In this document: piece by piece, positions 53,401-58,599 of the stretch
Numbering within the stretch: position 1 is the stretch's first letter
Layout of the letters: each line of letters begins with the position of its first letter
Assembly (NCBI GenBank): GCA_027574665.1
Contig: CM050676.1
Coordinates: forward strand, 2,346,157-2,410,156
DNA length: 64,000 nucleotides
DNA from: Rhynochetos jubatus
Lineage: Eukaryota > Chordata > Aves > Eurypygiformes > Rhynochetidae
Reading direction: 5' to 3'
Translations under genes and position numbers: made by a program
Notes under the pieces: generated by a model
Seen by the model: the letters and a program-made list of their open reading frames with translations, nothing else
The model's database searches: none
Told to the model about the DNA's origin: nothing

Positions 53401-56400
53401 TTTGTCTCTAGCAGTTCTGTGCAAAAATTGAGCTGGCAGTCTTCATCCACTCAGAGCTGCTGTTTGGAATAAAGGGCCTTAGTGAGCAAAAATGTTAAGG
53501 TCAGTAGATGGAGTAGCCAGGAATTTGGCTGCTCACTTTAATTGGTGCTTATATTCGTACACTTTTTTTCCAAGACTCATGTCGAACTTGCTCATGGCTC
53601 ACAATAAATCTCACCAAGAAGCAGTGGAGGGTCAATAGAATAGTTTGTTTCATGCTGTTTCTAGTAAATAAACTGGACTAGATTTTTCCTGGCTGCTTTC
53701 CACTCATTAATTTTCCCCTGGCCTCTAACTCTCCTCACAAATCGGTAAAACAACTTAATTCTTCAAGAGAAGCCTCTGTGCCTTCTCATGTCCTTGCGCA
53801 CCAGCGTTCAGACTAGCATGTGTCCAGCATGAGACACACGCTGTTCTTCACCCTCCCTCTGCTCTACAGAATTGACAGTTTTCTTAGTAAGGTGTAAAAG
53901 CAAGGTGAATATGCCATTATGACTATTTCTATAGGTCATGCAATCTCAGTGTTTAATGTCTCTCCTGCTTTCCCTCCCTTTGTTTCTGGACTTAGTGTGA
54001 CTAAATATTTAAATATATATGATTTCTGTGGGTTAGAATAACTGAGGTGAACGCTTGTTGCTTTTTATTCTGTGCAAATGCTGTGTGCTCAGCATGGAGA
54101 CTCCTTGCGCCCTGAACCCGTTAAAGCGGCGTTCCCGAACTGCTCTGCAGGGCACTGCTGGTATGCAAGGCCGTGTACTAAGTGTTTTGCTGCTGGTCTG
54201 TAACATGGAACTGCAATTACATTATTTTCAAATAAGAAGTTGTTAAAATATGGCTATCATCTGGAAAAATTGTGGAACTTGATGGTAATCCACAACCCAA
54301 CAATTTTCAGAGCTGTGTTTCTGAAATCATCTGCATTAAAGTGTCTAAGAAAACTAACCCTCTGGTTTCTGTTCTAACGAGACAAAAGCAACGTTAGCTC
54401 AGTAGGCTGGCTAGCGGTGACAGCCGAAGCGGTAGTTTTGGTTTACTGGGTGTTTTTGTGTGTGTGTGACGTTTTCATACAGATGACAGATTACCAAACC
54501 GGTATGCCATAAGGGTATGTTTGTCAAAGCACAAGCAGTTAGAGCTGACTTTGTTCTAGGATCTGGGAGCGCTAAAGTTGAGAGTCTCCTGGAAGGCAGA
54601 TACTCTTCTGAACTGAGCTGACTGAGCAGCCATGGCAGAGTGAGCATTCCAAAATACAACTGACTAAATCCTGCATCAGGAAAAGCGCCCAGCATGTGAT
54701 TTTCATTAATCCGCTGGGCTCCTCTCAGGTCAGCCACACGGTACATGAATCAAAGTTTAACAAATGAATGAATCCCTCCTTGTACACGGGTCTCATTTGG
54801 ACTCGCTGGTCTGTTAGCACTGAAGCATGTGATTGGTTTAAGTCGGCTCAGGTGCTCTGGGTTTCTAGTGAAAGTTTTGATGAGCCATGTCCAAATCTGC
54901 CATTTCCTAAAGGATGCAAAACTCCAGGAGTCAAATCAAGCTTAGGGCAGGTTGGTGAAACTGCCTCAGTGTATTAATCTTCAGGAAATACCATTTTCTT
55001 GGAGAACCTCGTGGTGTTTATATTGTCTGAAATCCTTCGGTATTTGCCATATGACTTGTGCAGGCTCGGCTTGGTTTGATTGATGCTTTCATTGTTAGCT
55101 CCTGTCTCTGTTACCCCAGCAATGGAAACAATGAGAGCCAGCTTCCTTCCAGCAAACAGTGGGGAACTTCATCATGTGTTCAGGCTCGCTCTGGCAGACG
55201 CAGGCTTGCAGGGTAGTTCCATATACACCAGCCAGTTTGCTAGAACGAGCAGCAGCTTTTGAGTTATGCTGTTCGAGGTAAGCAGTTGTATATAGACTGT
55301 CCTTAAAATCGGGATGCGGGGCTTTTCGCAGCACCTAGCTATTGCCAGAGCGTTTAAAATGCCTTTCCAAAGCCCGCGGCAGATGTTGCGGCAAGTGAGG
55401 CGGAACGGCTGAGGTTTGGTCTTAAAACTGTAGCCTTTTCTGTACAGATGGGTAGATCCTCGTTGCATCTTTAGAAATAGGCTCTTGATTGAGAGGGAAG
55501 TGTACAGTGGGACAGGACTCAACTGAAACAACTCAAGTCTGAATCCCCTTCCTCGGCTGTTCTTTCTCACAGACCAGAGTGATGCTCTCTCAGACAGACT
55601 CTGTAATACTGAGACTCAGAGGGGTGGAACAGGTTTTTGATGAGTAGCACGGACCCATCCCTGCCTCTCAGCGCTGAAGCTCTGCTGGTGTGCTTCCACA
55701 GCCTGTTCCAGTCATAGCTGTTTGTACTTGAAAGCTCCTGGAGCAGGATTTTGGTTGCTAATTGGAGTATGAATATCTTGAGTTTCTCTCTCTCTGGCTT
55801 TCCTAAAACTGTTGTCACACTAGGCTGCAAAATTATGGGTGGGTTTCAGAGCCTCAGAGATCCTCGGTAGCTCTGTTATCATGCCTCTGATGAAGTGGTG
55901 CTTTGATTGCTTCCACAGATCGTTAACGCTCTTCTGAAATTGCCTAAATCTTCCGTGCCAAAAGTGCAGCTGGCTGCTGGAAGACAGTACGTGGATCTCA
56001 CAGTAACGCTGTGATTCTACATGTGCTGGATGGAAGAGCTCTGCGGCAGTGCGGTGCAGCGGTACTGGGTGGTATCAGTGGTGTTGCTCGCTGTGCTCTG
56101 AGCCGGCAGCCCCCCCAGCTTCACGCTGCCTACCCCCCAGCCTTCCCCCAAGGCTGGAGCTGTGTTATTTGTACAGTGCTGCTCTAGCAGTTAGATGGGC
56201 TGGTAGCTGCAAGAAAACACTAGAGGGAATTACAATGCTTCTGTTTGGTGCTGTTGTTGTTAATTTTTAAGGCGTTAAATGCCATCACCCATCTCCAGCT
56301 CCTGACAGGAGCATGGGAGCGAGCGCTGCTTCCAGGTGGAGTCATCTCCAACGCTCCCTGGCAGGCGCATTATTCACAGAACCGCTGCTCTTTTAGGACT

Positions 56401-58164
56401 GATTGAACTGGCAACGGGCCACTTTTCCTTTCACCCCATCCGTGTTCAGCAAACATTGGCTTAGGCACAGACATTTGGAGATGGAGGAGTGGTTTGTATG
56501 CAACAGGAAATGCCGGCCTTTCCTCTTTGCTTTGACTCCATGGCTGCATTCCTGGGAAGAGCGAGGTCTGTGATGCGAACTCTGGGCCTGATGGACAGCA
56601 ATCCTCCGTTCTCAGAACAGCTCATGATCTGGCAGGTTCTCACATGGAGGAGGCCAAGAAGAAGCGAACACAGAGACTGACGCCGCTTTCAGGCGAGCGT
56701 TCCCTTGCCCAGGGCTGAGCCTGTTGCTGGGAGGATGCGGGAGGCAACAGGGAAGAGCCTTCAGATATTTTATTTCTAGAGAACAAACATTTTCAAAGGC
56801 CTTGATGAGTGTTCTCCTTAAATAAAGCCAACTTGGCGGGTGGGGGGAGCAGGGGGACTTTTCCTCCTTACAACAGCGACATTTTAGTGGTTGCTTTGGT
56901 TTGGATTAGAGCAGTGTGTACAGAAAGCAAACAGGAAAGACGGAAAGCTGAGCTGGCTTGAGGAACAGTTTAGAAAATGGGGACCTGTTGATATTCCTAG
57001 GTATTACCCTCTGGACAGTGAGCAATCACCCACCACAGAGAGGCACAGCCTGTTTCGGGTGGGATACGCACAGTGTGAGTGACCTGCCAGTGTCTTGGCA
57101 TAGACCGGAGTGAATGCAAGGAGGATAAATACCTGTTTCTGCCCGTGATGTGTCTGTTCCTGTGGTAAAGGATGGAGTCTCTCGGTGGTATGTGACTGTG
57201 CTGAAGCAGATGCATCTGTTACAGCTGGTTCAGGCTGAGGGAGAAGCGAATGGCTTTGATGTAGGCTCCTGGCCCATTGTGCCAAGATCTTCGTTGTGGT
57301 TGGGCTGATAAGATATCTGGCTGCTTAAACTGATCCTTCTCATGACACGCACTAAGTGAATTGCCCTAATACAGTCTGCCCTTTAGCTTTGTGACTGGCT
57401 TTTATAAAACAGTGCTTAAAAGAATGGACAGGTTGCATGTATGGATTGGTCTCTCCTTAGCTGAGGTACTTGGCTCAGGCCCAGTCACAGGGGAGAGATG
57501 TGTTTTCAGGCAGCAGGGTATCTCATCTGTGCCATGTGGTGTTCCCAGAGATATCTCTTACTCTTATTTTACTGTACAGAGGTCGTGGTGTGAACTGGTT
57601 CCTGACTTAAGCACTTCAGTTGATGCTTAAATTTAGGTAGTTTAAAATGAAACTTTAAGATTCTTTCAAATTACGTGCCACACACCCCCCCCCCTTTTTT
57701 TTTTTTCCCCCATCCCTGAGTTTTCTTTAATTTTTTCCGTGCCCAAATCTCAGACTGGGAAATTGAAAATTCAGATTTACAGCAGCTTTTCTCCTCGCAC
57801 GTGAATCTAAGCGTGCATGTGTAGGTCCACTGACATGTGTAGCCTCCTTTACTCATGTAAGGCACTCTTTGGCCCCTGATCAACATTCCTTTCCTTTTAT
57901 GTCACTCCCCTTCTCCGCGATGCAATATATGATGCTGAAATGCAGTTTCTTTGGCTAAAGCACAACCTGAGTCTCCCTGGTTTCCTTCCAGCAGAGGAAG
58001 GTCCTCCGCTACAGACCGATCTGTCCTACTACTCCTACGAATACGACCCAGACCCCTACGCGTCAGAAGCGGACGTCTTTGAGGTTGTGGCAGAACTGAC
58101 AACAGCAAGCACGTTAAAAGAAGTGGACAAGATTCAGGAAGAAGTGACCACAGTAGAATGGTGA
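5100..58164 (+). CDS. CPAMD8: CPAMD8, alpha-2-macroglobulin/C3 family protein with Kazal domain (42 coding exons)
   Basis: Complement C3/alpha-2-macroglobulin family protein, expected to be secreted or surface-associated; human mutations cause anterior segment dysgenesis. Coding exons (listed individually below) join in phase across 41 GT-AG introns to about 1849 residues, close to human CPAMD8 at roughly 1.9 kb of codons. Order: signal peptide 1-23; macroglobulin domains about 28-640; bait-like segment 664-741 between polybasic clusters; CUB parts about 885-1110 and 1419-1490; thioester domain about 1125-1418 with GCGEQ (Cys1145); receptor-binding domain about 1492-1660; Kazal module 1705-1766; acidic, Tyr-rich tail. 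Many N-glycosylation sequons are present (for example NYT, NMT, NKS, NFT, NIT). No C-terminal transmembrane segment is visible. Residue-level agreement with the human protein is high throughout, as judged from memory of the family. The last junction is uncertain: reading on past 58160 gives TGG TGA (stop at 58162-58164). Introns not listed separately are 76-1500 bases and unremarkable. Confidence 0.95.
5183..7484 (+). other. CPAMD8: CPAMD8 intron 1
   Basis: Intron of 2.3 kb. The first 240 bases belong to the CpG island, followed by a poly(A)/GAA simple tract at 5455-5479. The rest is unique sequence with no recognisable repeat or second gene. Confidence 0.85.
5455..5479. repeat. Poly(A) and (GAA)n simple tract
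   Basis: A run of 13 A followed by three to four AGA/GAA units inside intron 1, directly downstream of the CpG island. It has no target-site duplication that I can see. Confidence 0.8.
7485..7636 (+). CDS. CPAMD8: CPAMD8 exon 2 (first macroglobulin domain)
   Basis: Residues 28-79. Begins [16 protein letters not shown], the canonical MG1 start of this family. Acceptor CTCAG|G and donor TGG|GTAAGT. Phase 2 in, phase 1 out. Confidence 0.95.
8841..8858. repeat. (CT)n microsatellite in polypyrimidine tract
   Basis: A short CT dinucleotide run forms the polypyrimidine tract directly upstream of the 23-nt microexon 3. Length changes here could affect its inclusion (inference). Confidence 0.7.
8865..8887 (+). 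CDS. CPAMD8: CPAMD8 exon 3 (23-nt microexon)
   Basis: Residues 79-86, reading DKGTIKLK across the junction. Acceptor TTTTAG|AT after a CT-rich tract; donor AAG|GTGAGT. The peptide is needed to join exon 2 to exon 4 in frame and matches the family (GTI-L-K before VP-GLRGQA). Confidence 0.93.
8888..10960 (+). other. CPAMD8: CPAMD8 intron 3
   Basis: A 2.1-kb intron of unique, mildly AT-rich sequence. No repeat family, RNA gene or additional exon is recognised. Confidence 0.8.
10961..11126 (+). CDS. CPAMD8: CPAMD8 exon 4 (MG1 end, MG2 start)
   Basis: Residues 87-142. [15 protein letters not shown] leads into the family hallmark [12 protein letters not shown] that opens the A2M_N (MG2) domain. 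An N-glycosylation sequon NYT is present. Acceptor TTTCTAG|G, donor AAAG|GTAAAG. Confidence 0.96.
11266..11318 (+). CDS. CPAMD8: CPAMD8 exon 5 (MG2)
   Basis: Residues 142-159, [17 protein letters not shown] followed by R. This is the usual strand after DKPVYKP in A2M-family MG2. Acceptor TTTTTTAG, donor AGG|GTAAAG. Ends in phase 0. Confidence 0.95.
11796..11813 (+). CDS. CPAMD8: CPAMD8 exon 6 (18-nt microexon)
   Basis: Six codons, residues 160-165, IEAYVV. Acceptor CTCTTTCAG after a long T/C tract, donor GTG|GTGAGT. It fits exactly between RPVNDR and [10 protein letters not shown], and a similarly tiny exon at this point is known in other A2M/C3 family genes. Confidence 0.92.
12781..12835 (+). 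CDS. CPAMD8: CPAMD8 exon 7 (MG2)
   Basis: Residues 166-184, [10 protein letters not shown] then [14 protein letters not shown] is the conserved MG2 turn of this family. Acceptor TGTGCAG, donor TGTG|GTAAGT. Phase 0 in, phase 1 out. Confidence 0.95.
12970..13083 (+). CDS. CPAMD8: CPAMD8 exon 8 (MG2)
   Basis: Residues 184-222. Contains [18 protein letters not shown] and ends [10 protein letters not shown], the conserved end of MG2 (F-V-KY-LPKFE continues in exon 9). Two N-glycosylation sequons (NMT, NKS). Acceptor TTTCCAG, donor ATG|GTGAGT. Confidence 0.96.
13900..13984 (+). CDS. CPAMD8: CPAMD8 exon 9 (MG3 start)
   Basis: Residues 222-250. Reads [15 protein letters not shown] and then GTVRAR, the family start of MG3. 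Acceptor TCATTGTAG, donor CCAG|GTAGGA. Confidence 0.95.
14259..14367 (+). CDS. CPAMD8: CPAMD8 exon 10 (MG3)
   Basis: Residues 250-286. [11 protein letters not shown] is the canonical MG3 strand (Y-Y-GKPV-G). Sequon NMT. Acceptor CGTTTCAG, donor CAG|GTGAGG. Ends in phase 0. Confidence 0.95.
14843..15070 (+). CDS. CPAMD8: CPAMD8 exon 11 (MG3-MG4)
   Basis: Residues 287-362, beginning [14 protein letters not shown] and ending [10 protein letters not shown], the typical MG3/MG4 border. Whole-codon exon (76 codons). Acceptor TTTGTAG, donor AAG|GTAAGA. Confidence 0.95.
15241..15411 (+). CDS. CPAMD8: CPAMD8 exon 12 (MG4)
   Basis: Residues 363-419, 57 whole codons. Starts [16 protein letters not shown] and ends AAQYVWLE. 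Acceptor TGTGTAG, donor GAG|GTGGGT. Confidence 0.95.
15787..15915 (+). CDS. CPAMD8: CPAMD8 exon 13 (MG4)
   Basis: Residues 420-462, 43 whole codons, TKVTAIDG then [13 protein letters not shown], a family MG4 ending. Acceptor TTGTTAAG is weak in pyrimidines but keeps the frame. Donor CAG|GTATGT. Confidence 0.93.
15916..17958 (+). other. CPAMD8: CPAMD8 intron 13
   Basis: A 2.0-kb intron with a run of 16 T at 16525-16540. No other recognisable repeat, RNA gene or exon. Confidence 0.8.
17959..18148 (+). CDS. CPAMD8: CPAMD8 exon 14 (MG5, RSKR site)
   Basis: Residues 463-526. Starts [18 protein letters not shown]; later carries the furin-type motif RSKR (505-508), whose counterpart I recall in human CPAMD8. 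Sequons NFT and NIT. Acceptor GGTGCAG, donor ACAG|GTAGCA. Whether RSKR is cleaved is not shown by sequence. Confidence 0.95.
18820..18998 (+). mobile_element. CR1 LINE 3' fragment
   Basis: The 3' end of a chicken repeat 1 retroposon in sense orientation inside intron 14: GGCTGCCCA... GAAGTGTTCAAGGCCAGGCT, later GGTTGGAACTA and CCTTCCAACCCAAACCATTC, closing with the diagnostic ATTCTGTGATTCTG tail. It is a short 5'-truncated copy with no intact reverse transcriptase, diverged from typical active copies. Confidence 0.9.
19421..19593 (+). CDS. CPAMD8: CPAMD8 exon 15 (MG6)
   Basis: Residues 526-583. Contains [18 protein letters not shown] and SLQFAV, the MG6 strand of the family; sequon NSS near the end. 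Acceptor ATTTTTAG, donor CAG|GTATTG. Ends in phase 0. Confidence 0.95.
19703..19852 (+). CDS. CPAMD8: CPAMD8 exon 16 (MG6, DKSV motif)
   Basis: Residues 584-633, 50 whole codons. [17 protein letters not shown] is the strongly conserved (A)VDKSV segment just before the bait region. Sequon NET. Acceptor TTCCTAG, donor CAG|GTAAAA. Confidence 0.97.
19969..20130 (+). CDS. CPAMD8: CPAMD8 exon 17 (RRRRR processing site)
   Basis: Residues 634-687, 54 whole codons. [15 protein letters not shown] is followed by five consecutive Arg (664-668), in the same relative place as the RRRR linker that separates beta and alpha chains in C3. Acceptor CCCTGCAG, donor ACA|GTAGGA. Confidence 0.95.
21534..21676 (+). 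CDS. CPAMD8: CPAMD8 exon 18 (bait-like segment)
   Basis: Residues 688-735. [17 protein letters not shown] then [13 protein letters not shown]. It occupies the position of the bait region but contains no Cys. Acceptor TTGTCTAG, donor CCAAG|GTAACA. Confidence 0.95.
22669..22731 (+). CDS. CPAMD8: CPAMD8 exon 19 (basic cluster, ETWIW)
   Basis: Residues 735-756. Basic RAEKRKR (735-741) precedes [13 protein letters not shown], the family start of the domain after the bait region. The acceptor is TAGCAG, so either start 22666 or 22669 stays in frame and differs by one residue. Donor CAG|GTATTG. Confidence 0.95.
25858..26026. repeat. 23-bp minisatellite, 7.3 identical copies
   Basis: Unit GCTTTAGCTTCATCCAATGAAAT repeats at 25858, 25881, 25904, 25927, 25950, 25973 and 25996 with no mismatch, followed by a partial copy. 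It ends 48 bases before exon 20. The perfect identity implies recent expansion and probable length polymorphism. Confidence 0.97.
26011..26034. repeat. Perfect 11-bp palindrome with 2-base loop
   Basis: AATGAAATGCT, TT, AGCATTTCATT. The left arm is the end of the last full minisatellite unit plus the start of the partial one; the right arm lies in and beyond the partial copy. The pair could fold as a hairpin about 40 bases before the exon 20 acceptor. Confidence 0.92.
26075..26306 (+). CDS. CPAMD8: CPAMD8 exon 20 (A2M domain)
   Basis: Residues 756-833. [20 protein letters not shown] is the conserved VPDSIT-W signature of PF00207-type A2M domains; FKPFFIDF and [11 protein letters not shown] follow. 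Acceptor CTGGTAG, donor GAG|GTAACG. Confidence 0.97.
26927..27080 (+). CDS. CPAMD8: CPAMD8 exon 21 (MG7)
   Basis: Residues 834-885. [18 protein letters not shown] and CVAPGEAKP then LGLSNITG, the MG7 strand pattern. Sequon NIT. Acceptor TTTCACAG, donor ACCG|GTAGTA. Confidence 0.95.
27671..27813 (+). CDS. CPAMD8: CPAMD8 exon 22 (CUB first half)
   Basis: Residues 885-932. [15 protein letters not shown], later [16 protein letters not shown]. Acceptor GTTTCTTAG, donor GAG|GTAAGA. Ends in phase 0. Confidence 0.95.
28267..28318 (+). CDS. CPAMD8: CPAMD8 exon 23 (CUB)
   Basis: Residues 933-950, [20 protein letters not shown]-(-)RE is the usual motif after the V-PEG boundary in the family. Acceptor TTATATAG, donor AATG|GTAAGC. 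Confidence 0.95.
28990..29288 (+). CDS. CPAMD8: CPAMD8 exon 24 (largest exon)
   Basis: Residues 950-1049 (99 full codons plus a split one). [18 protein letters not shown] start (here with EYQYM), then [18 protein letters not shown] and [11 protein letters not shown]. Acceptor CTGACTAG, donor CAG|GTAGTG. Confidence 0.95.
29711..29936 (+). CDS. CPAMD8: CPAMD8 exon 25 (pre-thioester)
   Basis: Residues 1050-1125. [16 protein letters not shown] and [15 protein letters not shown]; ends [11 protein letters not shown], directly before the thioester domain. Sequon NES. Acceptor CCTTTCAG, donor ATAG|GTATCA. Confidence 0.96.
30476..30652 (+). CDS. CPAMD8: CPAMD8 exon 26 (thioester GCGEQNM)
   Basis: Residues 1125-1184. 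[11 protein letters not shown] is followed by [10 protein letters not shown], the internal thioester signature: Cys1145 and Gln1148 (codons 30535-30546). Both reactive residues are intact, so a Cys-Gln thioester can form. Acceptor AAACAG, donor CAAG|GTAACT. Confidence 0.98.
30653..33429 (+). other. CPAMD8: CPAMD8 intron 26
   Basis: A 2.8-kb intron. Unique, AT-leaning sequence; no recognised repeat family, RNA gene or exon. Confidence 0.8.
33430..33511 (+). CDS. CPAMD8: CPAMD8 exon 27 (thioester domain)
   Basis: Residues 1184-1211, [19 protein letters not shown] then [19 protein letters not shown] is a hallmark of this domain. Acceptor ACTTCCAG, donor TATGTG|GTGAGT. Confidence 0.97.
33512..35045 (+). 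other. CPAMD8: CPAMD8 intron 27
   Basis: A 1.5-kb intron of unique sequence with no feature recognised. Confidence 0.8.
35046..35202 (+). CDS. CPAMD8: CPAMD8 exon 28 (thioester domain, Asn1259)
   Basis: Residues 1211-1263. [17 protein letters not shown], then [16 protein letters not shown]. Asn1259 (codon 35188-35190) aligns by the LNKDIQGG context with the catalytic His of C3 (His1126) and the Asn of A2M. Acceptor TTTGCAG, donor CAG|GTAAAA. Confidence 0.96.
35673..35747 (+). CDS. CPAMD8: CPAMD8 exon 29 (thioester domain)
   Basis: Residues 1264-1288, 25 whole codons: [20 protein letters not shown]. Acceptor CCCTTCAG, donor GAG|GTAACA. Confidence 0.96.
35748..37676 (+). other. CPAMD8: CPAMD8 intron 29
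   Basis: A 1.9-kb intron with no repeat, RNA gene or exon recognised. Confidence 0.8.
37677..37842 (+). CDS. CPAMD8: CPAMD8 exon 30 (thioester domain)
   Basis: Residues 1289-1344. [15 protein letters not shown], then [15 protein letters not shown], a helical hairpin of the alpha/alpha toroid. Acceptor AACTATAG, donor CAAG|GTACTG. Confidence 0.96.
38372..38458 (+). CDS. CPAMD8: CPAMD8 exon 31 (thioester domain)
   Basis: Residues 1344-1373, [17 protein letters not shown] then [11 protein letters not shown]. This is one of the less conserved segments. Acceptor TGTTTCTAG, donor TCAG|GTACCT. Confidence 0.93.
39482..39618 (+). CDS. CPAMD8: CPAMD8 exon 32 (thioester domain end)
   Basis: Residues 1373-1418. 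[16 protein letters not shown] and [19 protein letters not shown], the family signature (W--QRN--GGF-STQ). Acceptor TTTTTCAG, donor CAG|GTGGGC. Ends in phase 0. Confidence 0.97.
39989..40144 (+). CDS. CPAMD8: CPAMD8 exon 33 (CUB second half)
   Basis: Residues 1419-1470, 52 whole codons. [17 protein letters not shown], then NLTISLAS and YQETFEL. Sequon NLT. Acceptor TCCCTAG, donor GTG|GTAGGT. Confidence 0.96.
40543..40605 (+). CDS. CPAMD8: CPAMD8 exon 34 (CUB end)
   Basis: Residues 1471-1491, 21 whole codons: [18 protein letters not shown] and then LMQ. Acceptor CTCCCCAG, donor CAG|GTAAAG. Confidence 0.96.
40979..41217 (+). CDS. CPAMD8: CPAMD8 exon 35 (receptor-binding domain start, acidic insert)
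   Basis: Residues 1492-1571. [18 protein letters not shown] opens the domain; a charged insert with [17 protein letters not shown] precedes the -E-CTR strand. Acceptor GTGCTGCAG, donor CTAG|GTAGGA. Confidence 0.96.
41218..44442 (+). other. CPAMD8: CPAMD8 intron 35
   Basis: A 3.2-kb intron carrying a MIR-like SINE fossil at 41938-42105 (separate entry). The GC-richer stretch at 43280-43560 has overlapping ORFs on both strands without family resemblance. Confidence 0.75.
41938..42105 (+). repeat. MIR-like SINE fossil
   Basis: Diverged match in order to MIR core and 3' parts: CTCAAAGCACTTTGCA, then CTGTCTCATTTTATAGATTG, CAGCTTGCCTAGAGACA and TTCTGACCTGTATTCAAACC. Ancient amniote SINE rather than a lineage-specific one. 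Recognition is by eye. Confidence 0.6.
44443..44530 (+). CDS. CPAMD8: CPAMD8 exon 36 (receptor-binding domain)
   Basis: Residues 1571-1600. [20 protein letters not shown], then [10 protein letters not shown], the conserved SNMA-(V/I)-E-LSGF core of the macroglobulin receptor-binding domain. Acceptor GGGAAG is pyrimidine-poor near the AG, but phase and homology fit. Donor CAG|GTAAGA. Confidence 0.95.
44531..49845 (+). other. CPAMD8: CPAMD8 intron 36 (largest intron)
   Basis: A 5.3-kb intron. A weak MIR-like stretch lies around 44620-44690 (CTGTCCAAAATCACACAATT then GGGAGGGCTGGG). ORFs of 100-156 codons at 46245-47150 have no recognisable domain. No RNA gene seen. Confidence 0.75.
49846..49920 (+). 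CDS. CPAMD8: CPAMD8 exon 37 (receptor-binding domain)
   Basis: Residues 1601-1625, 25 whole codons: [19 protein letters not shown] then LFYFDE. Acceptor TTTCCCAG, donor GAG|GTAATG. Confidence 0.96.
50395..51000 (-). mobile_element. CR1 LINE fragment, antisense
   Basis: A GC-rich block in intron 37 reads as the reverse complement of a CR1 3' part: it opens with CACAGATTCCAAGAGTTAAG and CACCCAGTCCAACCCCCTGC, and later has CTGGACACAGCACTCCAG and TGCACCGCAGGGTGCCACTG. The antisense ORFs over it lack an intact reverse transcriptase. It may extend to about 51120 as a diverged 5' part. The copy is longer and better preserved than the one at 18820. Confidence 0.9.
51211..51316 (+). CDS. CPAMD8: CPAMD8 exon 38 (receptor-binding domain end)
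   Basis: Residues 1626-1661. [16 protein letters not shown], then [11 protein letters not shown], the typical closing strand (V-V-DYY-P). Acceptor TCCTACAG, donor CCAG|GTATGT. The following intron is only 88 bases. Confidence 0.97.
51405..51515 (+). CDS. CPAMD8: CPAMD8 exon 39 (linker to Kazal module)
   Basis: Residues 1661-1698. [19 protein letters not shown] followed by LCDGPTCNE, with two Cys (1681, 1686) and sequon NVS. Acceptor GCCTGCAG, donor GTTG|GTAAGT. Confidence 0.95.
52184..52396 (+). CDS. CPAMD8: CPAMD8 exon 40 (Kazal/follistatin-like module)
   Basis: Residues 1698-1769. The core [13 protein letters not shown] is a textbook Kazal signature; Cys spacing is C1722-x3-C1726-x7-C1734-x10-C1745-x6-C1752-x13-C1766. 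Three further Cys (1705, 1711, 1720) precede it, resembling the follistatin N-hairpin. Kazal domains often inhibit serine proteases; inhibition here is not shown. Acceptor TTTTCAG, donor GCCT|GTAGGT. Confidence 0.97.
52858..52932 (+). CDS. CPAMD8: CPAMD8 exon 41 (C-terminal linker)
   Basis: Residues 1769-1794, [17 protein letters not shown] then PSVQQTPA, hydrophilic and without domain. Called from clean splice sites (TTTACAG; GCAG|GTAATA) and phase match to exons 40 and 42 rather than strong homology. Confidence 0.85.
52933..57991 (+). other. CPAMD8: CPAMD8 intron 41
   Basis: A 5.1-kb intron. Contains a short GT run near 54458 and a C10-T12-C5 tract at 57685-57711. No repeat family, RNA gene or in-phase additional exon is recognised. 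Confidence 0.75.
57685..57711. repeat. Homopolymer tract C10-T12-C5
   Basis: Consecutive homopolymer runs in intron 41, about 280 bases before exon 42. Likely length-variable and prone to sequencing error. Confidence 0.85.
57992..58160 (+). CDS. CPAMD8: CPAMD8 exon 42 (acidic Tyr-rich tail)
   Basis: Residues 1794-1849 plus two bases. [20 protein letters not shown], then [10 protein letters not shown] and an acidic helix-like end to VTTVE. The acceptor is CAGCAG (start 57992 or 57995, one residue apart). Donor ATG|GTGAGC is good, but splicing to 58538 forms TGA; without splicing the stop is TGG TGA at 58162-58164. Confidence 0.88.
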
Positions 58165-58486
58165 GCTGGAGAGCGGGGGATCCTAAATCTGCTTTGAGAG
58201 TCAACATATAACGTACTCACTCACGTGTTGGGTTAGACGTATTGAATTCCGCAAAAGGGGCATTCTTACAGCTGACTTGCTGACCTCTTTAGCAAGGAAT
58301 CACCAGGAAGGAGATTTTGCTGGAGCAGCATTTTAAAGTCTTTGTAACCTGAATGTCTCCATCCCTCTCAGAATAAGGGATGACCTTTTAAGCTTCTCTC
58401 TGCCCAGCCCTGGTGATGTTTCACAAAGATACATAATGGGAAAGTGACTTTTTTTCATTATGTTCTCTTTTCAACAGAAATATTTA

Positions 58487-58492
58487 AATAAA
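58487..58492 (+). terminator. CPAMD8: AATAAA poly(A) signal candidate, proximal
   Basis: A perfect AATAAA about 320 bases after the unspliced stop. Would give a short 3' UTR if the transcript is not spliced after exon 42. Confidence 0.45.
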
Positions 58493-58537
58493 GAGAAGAG
58501 GCTCAGAATCAACTCCTGTATGAGTTTGTTCCTACAG

Positions 58538-58598
58538 ACGACCTGCTGCAGAACAGAAACCGAACGATGACTACTTCCTGATGCACTCAGAACTGTAG
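58538..58598 (+). CDS. CPAMD8: Possible CPAMD8 terminal exon (uncertain)
   Basis: After a good acceptor (TTTGTTCCTACAG), the frame that needs one base to complete a codon reads RPAAEQKPNDDYFLMHSEL and stops at TAG 58596-58598. This phase matches the donor at 58160, but the joined codon is TG+A, a stop. It is therefore either 3' UTR, a lost C-terminus, or reached through another small exon. Confidence 0.35.
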
Positions 58599-58599
58599 G

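Noticed and set aside
55920..56014. Exon-like stretch after TTCCACAG reading [12 protein letters not shown]... to TGA in intron 41
   Set aside because: Good acceptor and open frame, but its phase does not fit exon 40 or exon 41 (both would give an early stop), and no family match is recognised.
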